From RGIG3528 sp045598045 (GTDB taxonomy: Bacteria; Bacillota; Clostridia; Lachnospirales; Lachnospiraceae), in contig JAZLLG010000066.1 in assembly GCA_045598045.1 (NCBI GenBank), positions 1-49,179 of the forward strand: a stretch of DNA of 49,179 nucleotides, written 5' to 3'. Below the pieces are notes generated by a model. The model saw only the letters and a program-made list of their open reading frames with translations. It was not told the origin of the DNA and did not search any database. Below are positions 17,294 to 26,065 of this stretch, piece by piece. The position numbers and the translations under genes are program-made. Position 1 is the stretch's first letter, and each line of letters opens with the position of its first letter.

Positions 17294-18616
17294 TTAAAAA
17301 ACAGTTTCATCGTCAAAAACAATTTTGTCTTTGTCCGTTATTTCATTTCCGATTTGTATTTCTATGGCGTCCAAATCCGTCTCCGCATACATTGCATGCT
17401 TTGTTCCCGCAGGTATGGTAATAACGTCACCGGTTTTTATCTTACGTACAACACCATCAATAATCACTTTACCTTTACCCGAAACTACGGTCCATATTTC
17501 CTTTCTGAGCTCGTGCATATGGTATCTCATATGATTGCCGGAATTCAATTCTACCTTGACAGTCATAGAACCGGGCTGAACGGCAAGTACCCTGTACGTT
17601 CCCCACGATTTTTCCGCGAACTTGGCGCTTTCGTCAATGTTTTCAACATAGGATTTCATAGCAGCACTTCGTTCTCTGTCCGTCACGAGTATCCCGTCAC
17701 AGCTTGCGGCTACAACCATGTCCTTACATCCCATACAGAGAATCGGAATGTCAAGTTCATTTATTGCAAGAACATTTTCACAAGTTTCGTCAAGAGTAAC
17801 ATTTCCCTTGGTCCGATCGGGCATTACCTCGTAGAGCATATTCCAAGTGCCCACATCCTTCCAGTTTCCGCTGTACCGAATTACCTGTGCGCTTTTTTCA
17901 TGCTCAACAACAGCATAGTCAAAGCTTATGGGTTTCAAAGCACTGTAACTGTCCAAAATAGTTTTGTAATCCGAAAAACCAAGCAGTTCCTGTGCCTTGT
18001 CCAAAACATATTTCAGCCTGAAACCGAATACTCCTGCATTCCAAATGCCTCCCGCTGCCACGTATTTCTCGGCAGCCTTTTTGTCAGGCTTTTCTTTGAA
18101 TTCCTTCACCATGCTGACAGGCGTTCCCGACGAAGGAATAATGTAGCCGTATTTTTTGCTGGGCAGAGCAGGCTCTATACCGATAAGTGAAAGATTAGCT
18201 TTATCCGAAAGGACCAGCTTTTCAATATTAAGCATATCCCTGTAGAATTCTTCGTCAACGTAAGCATCAACAGGGCAGACAGCCACACATTCATTCTCGT
18301 CAACCCACGCAACGTCATGAAGATACGCTGCAGCAAGCACAATAGCCGGGAATGTATCTCTTCTGCAAGGTTCTATACACAATGCAGCCTTGTCGCCTAT
18401 CTGATTTCTGATAGCGCTCACCTGCGTGCGACTTGTGGCAATTGTAATCTTCGCATCATTGTCAACAGCGGTTATCTGTCTGTAAACACGCTGAAGCATC
18501 GACTCATATTCACCTTTTTCATCCTTAAAAAGCTTAAGGAACTGTTTTGACCTTATTTCATTTGACAACGGCCAAAGTCTCTTTCCGCTGCCGCCGGAAA
18601 GCAAAACTATATTCAT
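17294..18616 (-). CDS. manC: Mannose-1-phosphate guanylyltransferase with C-terminal cupin (ManC/AlgA type)
   Basis: This 440-residue protein has an N-terminal nucleotidyltransferase domain starting NIVLLSGGSGKRLWPLS and RSKQFLKLF, the signature of GDP-mannose pyrophosphorylases, with VKEFKEKPDKKAAEKYV further on. Its C-terminal cupin (about 330-435; WGTYRVLAVQPGSMTVKVEL, MRYHMHELRKEIWTVVSGKG) corresponds to the phosphomannose isomerase type II part. It makes GDP-mannose from mannose-1-phosphate and GTP and may also supply mannose-6-phosphate. It is the first gene of the left arm, and feeds the dehydrogenase encoded next. GAGAGGT precedes the ATG. Confidence 0.9.
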   Translation of the reverse strand: MNIVLLSGGSGKRLWPLSNEIRSKQFLKLFKDEKGEYESMLQRVYRQITAVDNDAKITIATSRTQVSAIRNQIGDKAALCIEPCRRDTFPAIVLAAAYLHDVAWVDENECVAVCPVDAYVDEEFYRDMLNIEKLVLSDKANLSLIGIEPALPSKKYGYIIPSSGTPVSMVKEFKEKPDKKAAEKYVAAGGIWNAGVFGFRLKYVLDKAQELLGFSDYKTILDSYSALKPISFDYAVVEHEKSAQVIRYSGNWKDVGTWNMLYEVMPDRTKGNVTLDETCENVLAINELDIPILCMGCKDMVVAASCDGILVTDRERSAAMKSYVENIDESAKFAEKSWGTYRVLAVQPGSMTVKVELNSGNHMRYHMHELRKEIWTVVSGKGKVIIDGVVRKIKTGDVITIPAGTKHAMYAETDLDAIEIQIGNEITDKDKIVFDDETVF

Positions 18617-18917
18617 TATCTACCTCTCAATACCTTTATACTTTTAATAGCATCCATGCTGAAACAGTATATTTTGCTGCCAATATATCAGAATAACAGT
18701 TTTATTCGACAATGTCATTAAAATATCTATAAACAATCGCGTTTCACATTTCAAGCACATAACCCCAAAGTCATTGCATCTTTGCTTTTATTTTACTTTC
18801 GGTTGCTTTTTTTTCGCAATGACCTATGCTATTATTATTGAGGTTAACCCTTTTTTATTTAATTCACCGCATGACAATCCGGTTCATTGCGAGCCTTAAC
18901 ACAGGAGCACCGATAAA
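18617..18917. promoter_or_regulatory. Divergent intergenic region between the two exopolysaccharide arms
   Basis: This 301-bp region must hold promoters for both arms. Leftward, ATGACA and TATTCT spaced 17 bp (around 18680-18718) are a weak candidate. Rightward, an extended -10 is seen (separate entry). A 9-bp inverted repeat, TCGCAATGA (18814-18822) with TCATTGCGA (18884-18892), brackets the rightward leader. No open frame was recognised here. Confidence 0.45.
18827..18835 (+). promoter_or_regulatory. Extended -10 element before the flippase gene
   Basis: TGCTATTAT matches the TGnTATAAT extended -10 with one change. No good -35 lies at 17 bp (only a T-run; TTGCTT is 21 bp away), as expected for extended -10 promoters. 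The leader to the start codon would be about 77 nt. Confidence 0.4.
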
Positions 18918-20468
18918 ATGAGTTCCAAAAGCAGAACGCAAAGCAGCTTCAAGAACATAACATTTTCGATATTGGGCGTTGGCCTCACCATTTTATTGCA
19001 GTTTGTCAGCAGAAAGGTTTTTATTCAGCTGCTTTCCGAAGAGTATCTTGGTCTCGGTGGGCTTTTCAGTAATATTTTATCTGTGCTTGCCCTTTCGGAA
19101 TTAGGAATCGGGTCAGCCATGACGTTCGCACTGTATGCTCCCGTAGCCTCCGGCGACAAAGAGAAAATCAAAAGCCTGATGTCTCTTTATCGAAAGATTT
19201 ATAACCTCATCGGATGCGTAATACTTGTCTTGGGAAGTGCATTGACGCCATTTCTTCATCTTCTCATTAAAGATATGCCCGATATGCCATACATCAGAGT
19301 ATATTACCTTTTATACGTTGCAAATTCCGGCATTTCCTACTTTTATACCTACAAAAGGACACTGATAATCTGTAATCAGGACAATTACATTTCTTCGATA
19401 ACCACTACGCTCTCCTCTATCCTGACCAAAGTATTGCAAATTGCTCTGCTGGTATTAACACACAGCTATCTTGCATACCTGATTGTACAGATTGCTATGA
19501 CGCGAATCGAGAATATTGTCATATCAAGAATCGCAGACAAGCAATACCCCTATTTAAAAGAGAAAAACATCGCTGACCTTGCTCCGGAAGAAAAAGACAA
19601 AATCAAAACAAACGTTAAAGCTATGTTTTGCCACAAAATCGGGACGGTTGTGGTCAACGCTACGGATAATATCATCATTTCAAAAATTCTCGGACTTGCC
19701 ACCGCGGGTCTTTTTTCCAACTATGTTCTGATTACCGATAATGTTAATAAACTGGCGCTAACCGCCATTAAAGCGACTTCTGCCAGTGTCGGTAACATGC
19801 TTGTCAATGAAAGCAAAGAAAAATGTTACTCCATATACAAGAACATGATGTTTGCCAATTTCGTTATAATGTGCTTTTGTTCATGCGCACTGTTATGCTT
19901 GTTTCAGCCATTTATCACGCTTTGGCTCGGAGAAAAATATTTGTTAGACACCACATTTGTACTCATTCTGGTCGCCTGCTTCTATTTCTTCGGCATGAGG
20001 ACGGTAACACTGGTGTACAAAGAAGCGGCCGGTTTATTCAGACCGGACAGATATAAAGCATTAATAGAATCAGCAGCAAATCTGGCTTTTTCCATCCCCC
20101 TGACATACTTGCTCGGAATATCCGGTGTTAAACTTGGTACACTTCTGAGCACAATTCTTATACCATTTTGGATCGAAGGATATGTTTTATTCAAATATTT
20201 CTTTGAAAGAAAAGTATGGCAGTATTTACTGATACAAGCTATGTACGCAGGCATTTCTTCAGCAGTAATCGGATTAACATATTACATATGCTCTTTATTC
20301 TCATTAAACACCCTTTTGAGTATATTTTTCAGAGCTGCGCTTTGTTGTCTGATTCCCCCTTCGATAATAACATTGCTGTTTTTCAAGAGCCCCGAATTCA
20401 GGTATTTTGTTGAAATCATAAGAAAGAAACTGTTTAAAAAAAAGCAAAGGAAAACATATGAACAGTGA
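18918..20468 (+). CDS. Wzx-type polysaccharide flippase
   Basis: This 516-residue membrane protein has about twelve to fourteen hydrophobic segments and the start NITFSILGVGLTILLQFVSR, followed by YLGLGGLFSNILSVLALSELG, typical of the MATE/MOP-family oligosaccharide flippases (RfbX/Wzx) of Firmicutes exopolysaccharide loci. It moves lipid-linked repeat units across the membrane. The C-terminus is strongly basic (RKKLFKKKQRKTYEQ). AGGAG lies about 10 bases before the start. It opens the right arm, and the next GT2 gene starts 11 bp before its stop, so the two are translationally coupled. Confidence 0.9.
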   Translation: MSSKSRTQSSFKNITFSILGVGLTILLQFVSRKVFIQLLSEEYLGLGGLFSNILSVLALSELGIGSAMTFALYAPVASGDKEKIKSLMSLYRKIYNLIGCVILVLGSALTPFLHLLIKDMPDMPYIRVYYLLYVANSGISYFYTYKRTLIICNQDNYISSITTTLSSILTKVLQIALLVLTHSYLAYLIVQIAMTRIENIVISRIADKQYPYLKEKNIADLAPEEKDKIKTNVKAMFCHKIGTVVVNATDNIIISKILGLATAGLFSNYVLITDNVNKLALTAIKATSASVGNMLVNESKEKCYSIYKNMMFANFVIMCFCSCALLCLFQPFITLWLGEKYLLDTTFVLILVACFYFFGMRTVTLVYKEAAGLFRPDRYKALIESAANLAFSIPLTYLLGISGVKLGTLLSTILIPFWIEGYVLFKYFFERKVWQYLLIQAMYAGISSAVIGLTYYICSLFSLNTLLSIFFRAALCCLIPPSIITLLFFKSPEFRYFVEIIRKKLFKKKQRKTYEQ

Positions 20469-21414
20469 ATTAATTTCCATTATTATCCCAGCCTATAACG
20501 TGGAACAATATATAGATAAATGTCTCCAAAGTTGTATCGGGCAAACTTATCAGGACCTCGAAATCATCGTTGTCAATGACGGCTCAACCGACAGTACGCT
20601 CCTGCACTGCTTGAAAGCCGCTGAAAATGACACAAGGATAAAAGTTCTTGATAAGGAAAACGGCGGGCAGTCCTCTGCCAGAAACCTTGCTCTTGGTCAA
20701 TGCCACGGTAAATACATTTTGTTTCTGGATTCCGACGATTATCTGGAAATCAATACCTGTACCGAGGTTCTGGACTTTATGAAAGCAAAGGATGCGGATA
20801 TCGTCCAATTCGGAATGCGTGCTTTCAAAGAGAACGGAGATGAAGAACGGAGGACTATCGATTGCAAAGATGAAATAAGCTATGGTGAAGAAGCGTTATT
20901 TGAATTATATGGCCGACAGGCTCACCTCTTTGCCAGTGTAATAGGCAAGTTCTATAAAAGAGCGTCTATTTCTTCGTTACTTTTCCCGGAGGGACGAATA
21001 TATGAGGACAGTTTCGTAATTCATAAAATATTTCAAAAAGATGTAAAAACCGCATGGTACCCACGTTGTCTGTACAATTACTTACTTAGGAACGGTTCTA
21101 CAACCAATTCCGAATTCACCTTAAAGAAGCTCGACAAACTGTGGGCCGCTGTTAAACGACTCGAAGATTTGGAAAATCGGGATTTCCCGCTCAAGCAAAA
21201 GCTTCTTCCTTATGCAGCCCGGGATTTGCTGGAATTGTCATTGGTATTTTTACCTAAAGTTTCCAAGAACAGCGAAGAAATGTCGAAAATAATTTGCCAC
21301 TACAAAAACACCTGGCGACATTACCATAAATCATATACGGTTTCGATTAAAAAAAGGGGTGTTTACTTTTTTACTTACATGTTTCCTACTGTATATGCCA
21401 AAATTCACAAGTAA
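20458..21414 (+). CDS. GT2 glycosyltransferase (EpsJ-like)
   Basis: This 318-residue protein begins LISIIIPAYNVEQYIDKCLQ, with IVVNDGSTDSTLLH, KENGGQSSARNLALGQCHG and the metal site LFLDSDDYLEIN; GRIYEDSFVIHKIF is the acid-containing motif of the group. It has no membrane segments. It adds a sugar to the lipid-linked repeat unit. AAAGGAAAA precedes the ATG inside the flippase gene end. The neighbouring glycosyltransferase begins 41 bp later. Confidence 0.87.
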   Translation: MNSELISIIIPAYNVEQYIDKCLQSCIGQTYQDLEIIVVNDGSTDSTLLHCLKAAENDTRIKVLDKENGGQSSARNLALGQCHGKYILFLDSDDYLEINTCTEVLDFMKAKDADIVQFGMRAFKENGDEERRTIDCKDEISYGEEALFELYGRQAHLFASVIGKFYKRASISSLLFPEGRIYEDSFVIHKIFQKDVKTAWYPRCLYNYLLRNGSTTNSEFTLKKLDKLWAAVKRLEDLENRDFPLKQKLLPYAARDLLELSLVFLPKVSKNSEEMSKIICHYKNTWRHYHKSYTVSIKKRGVYFFTYMFPTVYAKIHK

Positions 21415-21455
21415 CCATTTTCTGCATTATAAATTTATTTACACAGGTAAAAATA

Positions 21456-22325
21456 ATGTTTCTGCACGGAATTAAATGGCACATTTTAAAAAAACTGAAG
21501 ACTCCCATCTCGAAATTGCACTATCATAGAGTTTTAAAGACAGACATCATCGATTGGAAATATAAAGGAACAGCTGATGATGTAATTGTTTCGCTTACAA
21601 CCTTTCCAGCCCGTCTGAATACGTTGGCACTTTGTCTCAAAAGTCTTCTTTTGCAAACAATTAAGCCTTACAGAATTATTGTATATCTTGGTTCAGACGT
21701 TGATGAAAAGTCTTTGCCCTCTTCTGTCGTAAAAATGTCTTCCTATGGAATTGAGTTCAAATTTGACGCCTCAGAAAATTTAAAGCCTCACAAAAAGTAT
21801 TTCTATGCAATGCAGGAATACAAAAACAAGGCAATAATTACTGTCGACGATGATGTAGTCTATCCGCCAAAAATGATTGAACGTCTGATTAATGCCCACA
21901 AACGCTATCCTGAAGCAATTTGTGCCGGCAGAGTTCATCGTGTCACTTTCGACAAGGATGAAATCGAAGAGTATTCCAAGTGGTTGCACGGTGACGATTT
22001 AACAAAAATCCCCAGTAGCACACTGGTCCCCATAGGAATCGGCGGAGTGTTGTATCCGCCTGCTTCCATTAATCCAAAAGCTTTCAATATGGAAAAAATA
22101 AAAGAGCTTTGTTTGGATGCGGATGATTTGTGGCTAAAATGCGCCGGTCTGTCAATGCACAGAAAAGTACTGTTTGTTGATTGGGCGAGCAGATTTCTGT
22201 ACCTCATTGAAGCCGCTCAAAAAGAGTCGCTTTGCAGTACAAACGTAACCGAAAAAAGAAACGATGTTCTGCTAAAGAATGCAATGACGTATTTTGGTAT
22301 AAACAATACTGACTATAAGGATTAA
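21456..22325 (+). CDS. Putative glycosyltransferase (GT-A-like, unassigned)
   Basis: This 289-residue protein shows no exact family signature that I can name, but it looks like a GT-A glycosyltransferase: VIVSLTTFPARLNTLALCLK near the N-terminus, IKPYRIIVYLGSD, and an aspartate-rich metal site AIITVDDDVVYPPKMIERLI near residue 125, followed by IGIGGVLYPP and LDADDLWLKC. Proteins of this form occur in capsule and exopolysaccharide loci. It has no membrane segment. It sits between two GT2 genes in the right arm and is 2 bp from the next one. The function as a sugar transferase is inferred from these motifs and the context. Confidence 0.72.
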   Translation: MFLHGIKWHILKKLKTPISKLHYHRVLKTDIIDWKYKGTADDVIVSLTTFPARLNTLALCLKSLLLQTIKPYRIIVYLGSDVDEKSLPSSVVKMSSYGIEFKFDASENLKPHKKYFYAMQEYKNKAIITVDDDVVYPPKMIERLINAHKRYPEAICAGRVHRVTFDKDEIEEYSKWLHGDDLTKIPSSTLVPIGIGGVLYPPASINPKAFNMEKIKELCLDADDLWLKCAGLSMHRKVLFVDWASRFLYLIEAAQKESLCSTNVTEKRNDVLLKNAMTYFGINNTDYKD

Positions 22326-22327
22326 TC

Positions 22328-23257
22328 ATGGAATATATACTTTCAATAGTAATCACTGTTTACAACAAGCAGAATTCTATTCGTAAAATGTTAGACAGTA
22401 TAATATCTCAAGACCTTAATGACTGCGAAATCATCCTTGTCGATGACGGATCGACCGATGGCTCCGAAGAAATATGCAACGAATACAAAGCTGCGCACGA
22501 CAATGTCGTCGTCATCCATCAGGTTAATGCCGGTGTTTCGGCTGCCCGAAATACCGGGCTCAAATGCGCAAAGGGCAAATATATTTCATTCTTCGATTCC
22601 GACGACTACGTGTTCGGCAGCGAACTAAAAAAAATAGCACAAAAAATCGGCGAAACAGACGCCGACGCAATATTTTGGGGCTGGGCCGAAGAAAAAAATC
22701 AGCAGATAATCCCCAAAAACAAAGGCCTTTCCAACAAATATTGTGTCAATACAGAGGAACTTTTTGAAAAGGTTCTTCATCCCTGGTGCGGTTACAGAGG
22801 GTACACCTGGAACAAAGCCGTAAGAACAGATTTGGTCAGGAATCTCCCTTTTGACATCAGATTTTCGCACTGCGAAGATTTGCTTTGGATTACAAAGGCA
22901 TTACCTCTTTTTCATAATGTCCTGTTACTTGACAATATTGTGTACTGCCACGTTTTTAACGAAGGAAGTCTCTCTCATCATGAAGTATGTTCAAAACAGG
23001 ATTTGACTGTTTTCAAGGTCAGGAATGAAATAATAAGCAACATGCCAATCGACACTGACGCCAGTCAAATAGCTCAAATGGCTTACCACGCCGAATATCT
23101 CATCTTTATAAGCAATGCGCTTTCAGCTGGAAGCAGAAAAAGCGTCAAACTAATTAACGAAGTTTATCGCAAAGATTGTGAAAAAGAGTATCTTAAACGA
23201 GTTTCATTAAGAGCAAAACTCAAAGCAAAATATCTCTTTATACGAGCTCGATTATGA
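22328..23257 (+). CDS. GT2 glycosyltransferase
   Basis: This 309-residue protein has LSIVITVYNKQNSIRKMLDS, then ILVDDGSTDGSEEICNEY, VNAGVSAARNTGLKCAKG and the metal site ISFFDSDDYVFGSEL; FSHCEDLLWITKAL carries the likely base region. It is a typical EpsJ/WcaA-like transferase acting on the cytoplasmic face. GGATTAATC precedes the ATG. Its TGA stop overlaps the ATG of the following membrane-peptidase fusion (ATGA), indicating translational coupling. Confidence 0.88.
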   Translation: MEYILSIVITVYNKQNSIRKMLDSIISQDLNDCEIILVDDGSTDGSEEICNEYKAAHDNVVVIHQVNAGVSAARNTGLKCAKGKYISFFDSDDYVFGSELKKIAQKIGETDADAIFWGWAEEKNQQIIPKNKGLSNKYCVNTEELFEKVLHPWCGYRGYTWNKAVRTDLVRNLPFDIRFSHCEDLLWITKALPLFHNVLLLDNIVYCHVFNEGSLSHHEVCSKQDLTVFKVRNEIISNMPIDTDASQIAQMAYHAEYLIFISNALSAGSRKSVKLINEVYRKDCEKEYLKRVSLRAKLKAKYLFIRARL

Positions 23258-25878
23258 AGCAATATGGGGTGACAATGAAAAAGCTGTTTTCAAAAAAAGA
23301 ATTCCTTTTGCCGTTATCGGCAATTCTATGTCTTTTTATTTCGTCATTTTTCCCGTTTTACACATTAGGTCAATACACCATATTTGCTAATAAACTTTTT
23401 AGCTTTATACTTCTTTTCCTTCTCATATTTCTTGTGCTACGTTATAAGCTGTTCAAAAGTCCTCTGTTTTGGGTCTTTGCGGTTTTTCTGTCTTTCATAT
23501 TCATCACCGCCTTTTTAGAAAGTTCAGACCTCCTTCGTTCTTTCGGCGGAGAAATCCCACGGATATGGTTTATGTACCTTCTTGCCTTGGTCGTCGGATT
23601 CCTTTTGGACTCCGAAAAGCGCAAGTTGTGGCTGGCAGGCATCTTCTCGCTTTCTTTGGTTATTACTTCCGTTCTTTACGTTTCATTTTTAATTAATGCA
23701 ATCACCACCCTATTTTCACCATCTATCGATTCATCCATGAAATATGGCGTCTTCAGGCTCGGAAGACTTCACGCTTTCGGGAATGCAAACATTCTCGGTA
23801 TATATGCTGCCACATCTGTTTTGGAAGCATTCTGGCTCTTTGTTTTCTTTGCTAAAAGCAAATTCCGATTCCGTCACATCATTTGTGTATTATGTTCTTT
23901 GCTTGGTATGTTGTCGTTCCTCATGCTTGGCCTTTGCCGTTCACGCGGATCGATTCTCGCTGTTGCTGCAGGTGTAGGAGCAATGGTCTTTATACTCATC
24001 AAATCCGGCAAGGCATTTGTTAAGCCTTTCCTTGCAGCCTGCCTTGGAGCCGTGCTTTCAATAGCTTTATGTCTTGGTCTGCAGAAATCGTTCGACCTGG
24101 CTGTGGTTTCCTCAGTAAGTGAAAAGAACGCCAAAGCGGAAATGCTTGACGAAGTAACTCCCGTATCCCTTGACTACGCTTTGGACACTCTCTCCGACCG
24201 CACTCTCATCTGGTCCGCAACCATACGTATGCTGGACGAAGAACCGATGCGATGGATTACCGGCATTACCGCTGCCAACGTTCACCCCAATCAGATTTAT
24301 GATGTCTACGAAGGGCGTCCCGAGCTCACGATTCATCACGCCCACTCAGGATATATGGAAGTTCTGCTTGAGTACGGATTACCCGGCGCCTGCTTTCTTC
24401 TGATTGTTCTTATTGAAATAATCACTGCCTGTTTTCGCTTAGTGTTTTCTACTGACTGGGCACCCAAAGAGGAGAATCTGGTTATCGGCTTTATTGCCGC
24501 AACTCTTGTCCTCGGCTTTGTAGAGGTTCTTCCTTTTCCATATTCCGGTGCTTATATTCTGGCCTTTCTTTTCTTTATTTGTTCCGGTTGCTGCCTGTCT
24601 CTTGCAAAAGACAAGCCTTGTCCGCATCCGTTACGGATTACACGTTTCGTCGCATATGGATGTTTCATATTATGCGCCACTGTTTTATGCCTGATAAAAT
24701 CAGCTTCCGTTAGCAAAGACCTTCCTTCAAACGGCCCGGAAAGGATAGCATATTTCAACGATAAGAATCGTAAGTCAATCTCCGCGGGCTACGTTGATTT
24801 TGCCCTTGAAGACATTGCCGATATTTTCAACGGTGAAATTCTTGGAGTTCTGATAACCGACACTGCCCCCGGCAAATCCTATGATAATGTGGATATGAAC
24901 CTTCCTCGTACCGTTGACTGCCGTTTTGGAATTTCCGTCACCAGAACAAGTCTCTACAAACTTCCGGTTTCTTCTGACGACGAAAACATGCTGCAATCGG
25001 ATGTTCTTCCTTTCACACCCTTCGTAGAGCTTTATGACTCAATTGATGGTGATTGGTCCTATGTGCTTACTTATGGCTATGGTGGCTGGATAAAAAAAGA
25101 TGCTATTGCGCTTTGTAAAAATAAAACGGAATGGTTGGAAAGAATACATCCTGAAGATTTCCTCGTAGTAACAGACTATGATATTCATCTCGAAGGAAGT
25201 GTTTTTTCCGATATATCGATACCAATGGGGACAATACTTCCGCTCAGTTCGGCAAGCAGATCCTCATCAGATATGCTTGAATACTACACAGTTGTGCTTC
25301 CTTCAAGAGACAGCACAGGTATGATCAGTGACACAGAGGTTAAAATTCCCGTGTCATCTTCCGTGAATCACGGTTACCTTCCTTATACGGAAGATAATGT
25401 CCGTACTCTCGCATTGCGGCACGAAGGTCAGATTTACGGAAATGCAGGCTCCGGCAACGCGTTTGACTGCTCCGGTATGACAAAAAGCATATACGCCTGT
25501 TTCGGTTTCCGACTGCCTCGTACCGCAATTGCCCAAAGTGCGATCAAATCGGCCAAAATCTACAGCGTACACAACGATTTTGGCCTTGGTCACGTCTTCA
25601 ACATTGGCCATAACACTACAGAATACAAATTAAGCGTACTTGCAGATGCTCCTGTAGGCACTCTCCTCTATTTTCCGGGTCACATAATGCTTTACCTCGG
25701 AATGGAAGACGGGAATCCTATGTGTATCAGTTCGGTAGCCGACTATTCAACCAGGGACCTGCCTGTCGGGACAATTGAGAATATCAACCGCACCGTTGTT
25801 ACGGATATGAGTTACATAACAAGAGCTGACGGACAAACCTGGCTGGAAAGCCTTGAAAAAATAATAATCATAGAATAG
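23254..25878 (+). CDS. O-antigen-ligase-like membrane protein fused to SH3-NlpC/P60 peptidase
   Basis: This is an 874-residue protein in one uninterrupted frame. Residues 1-~490 are a polytopic membrane domain with about a dozen hydrophobic segments and an O-antigen ligase/polymerase-type signature (LGLCRSRGSILAVAAGVGAM, then the loop HHAHSGYMEVLLEYGLPGA). Residues about 510-700 carry an SH3b1-like module (FGISVTRTSLYKLPV, then TPFVELYDSIDGDWSYVLTY and GGWIKKDAIALC). Residues about 705-860 are NlpC/P60, with Cys739 in FDCSGMTKSIYACFGFRLPR and His810 in FPGHIMLYLG. The membrane part would polymerise or attach glycan; the peptidase would cut peptidoglycan stem peptides outside the cell. Start: the ATG at 23254 overlaps the previous stop, but ATG 23275 has a GGGGTGA site and may be the true start. 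Confidence 0.85.
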   Translation: MKQYGVTMKKLFSKKEFLLPLSAILCLFISSFFPFYTLGQYTIFANKLFSFILLFLLIFLVLRYKLFKSPLFWVFAVFLSFIFITAFLESSDLLRSFGGEIPRIWFMYLLALVVGFLLDSEKRKLWLAGIFSLSLVITSVLYVSFLINAITTLFSPSIDSSMKYGVFRLGRLHAFGNANILGIYAATSVLEAFWLFVFFAKSKFRFRHIICVLCSLLGMLSFLMLGLCRSRGSILAVAAGVGAMVFILIKSGKAFVKPFLAACLGAVLSIALCLGLQKSFDLAVVSSVSEKNAKAEMLDEVTPVSLDYALDTLSDRTLIWSATIRMLDEEPMRWITGITAANVHPNQIYDVYEGRPELTIHHAHSGYMEVLLEYGLPGACFLLIVLIEIITACFRLVFSTDWAPKEENLVIGFIAATLVLGFVEVLPFPYSGAYILAFLFFICSGCCLSLAKDKPCPHPLRITRFVAYGCFILCATVLCLIKSASVSKDLPSNGPERIAYFNDKNRKSISAGYVDFALEDIADIFNGEILGVLITDTAPGKSYDNVDMNLPRTVDCRFGISVTRTSLYKLPVSSDDENMLQSDVLPFTPFVELYDSIDGDWSYVLTYGYGGWIKKDAIALCKNKTEWLERIHPEDFLVVTDYDIHLEGSVFSDISIPMGTILPLSSASRSSSDMLEYYTVVLPSRDSTGMISDTEVKIPVSSSVNHGYLPYTEDNVRTLALRHEGQIYGNAGSGNAFDCSGMTKSIYACFGFRLPRTAIAQSAIKSAKIYSVHNDFGLGHVFNIGHNTTEYKLSVLADAPVGTLLYFPGHIMLYLGMEDGNPMCISSVADYSTRDLPVGTIENINRTVVTDMSYITRADGQTWLESLEKIIIIE

Positions 25879-25883
25879 TCTTC

Positions 25884-26051
25884 GTGGGGAGATTATTCAA
25901 AGAAGGATTTTGGCAGGCGCATGCCAAGGAGATGTTAAAGAATATCAAATTCAGCGAAAAAAGAGCTGTGTTTATCGGCATAAAGACAATCATGTTCCGA
26001 TTAAACAAATTCTTGTTTTTCAAAAAATATGATATAAGAAACAAACATTAA
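25884..26051 (+). pseudogene. C-terminal remnant of a glycosyltransferase
   Basis: A 55-codon open stretch ends at TAA 26051 and reads like a conserved protein tail (FSEKRAVFIGIKTIMFRLNK, then FFKKYDIRNKH), the basic, amphipathic ending common in GT2 enzymes. There is no ribosome site or credible start (only GTG), and the upstream part of the gene is absent. It most likely marks a deletion within the right arm that removed most of a former glycosyltransferase gene. Low certainty, since only the tail remains. Confidence 0.5.
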
Positions 26052-26065
26052 AAAGGAGATTCATT

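Noticed and set aside
17003..18190. 395-codon open frame on the plus strand opposite the AlgD/ManC-like genes
   Set aside because: It is the antisense shadow of two strongly conserved genes, with no ribosome site and no recognisable motif.
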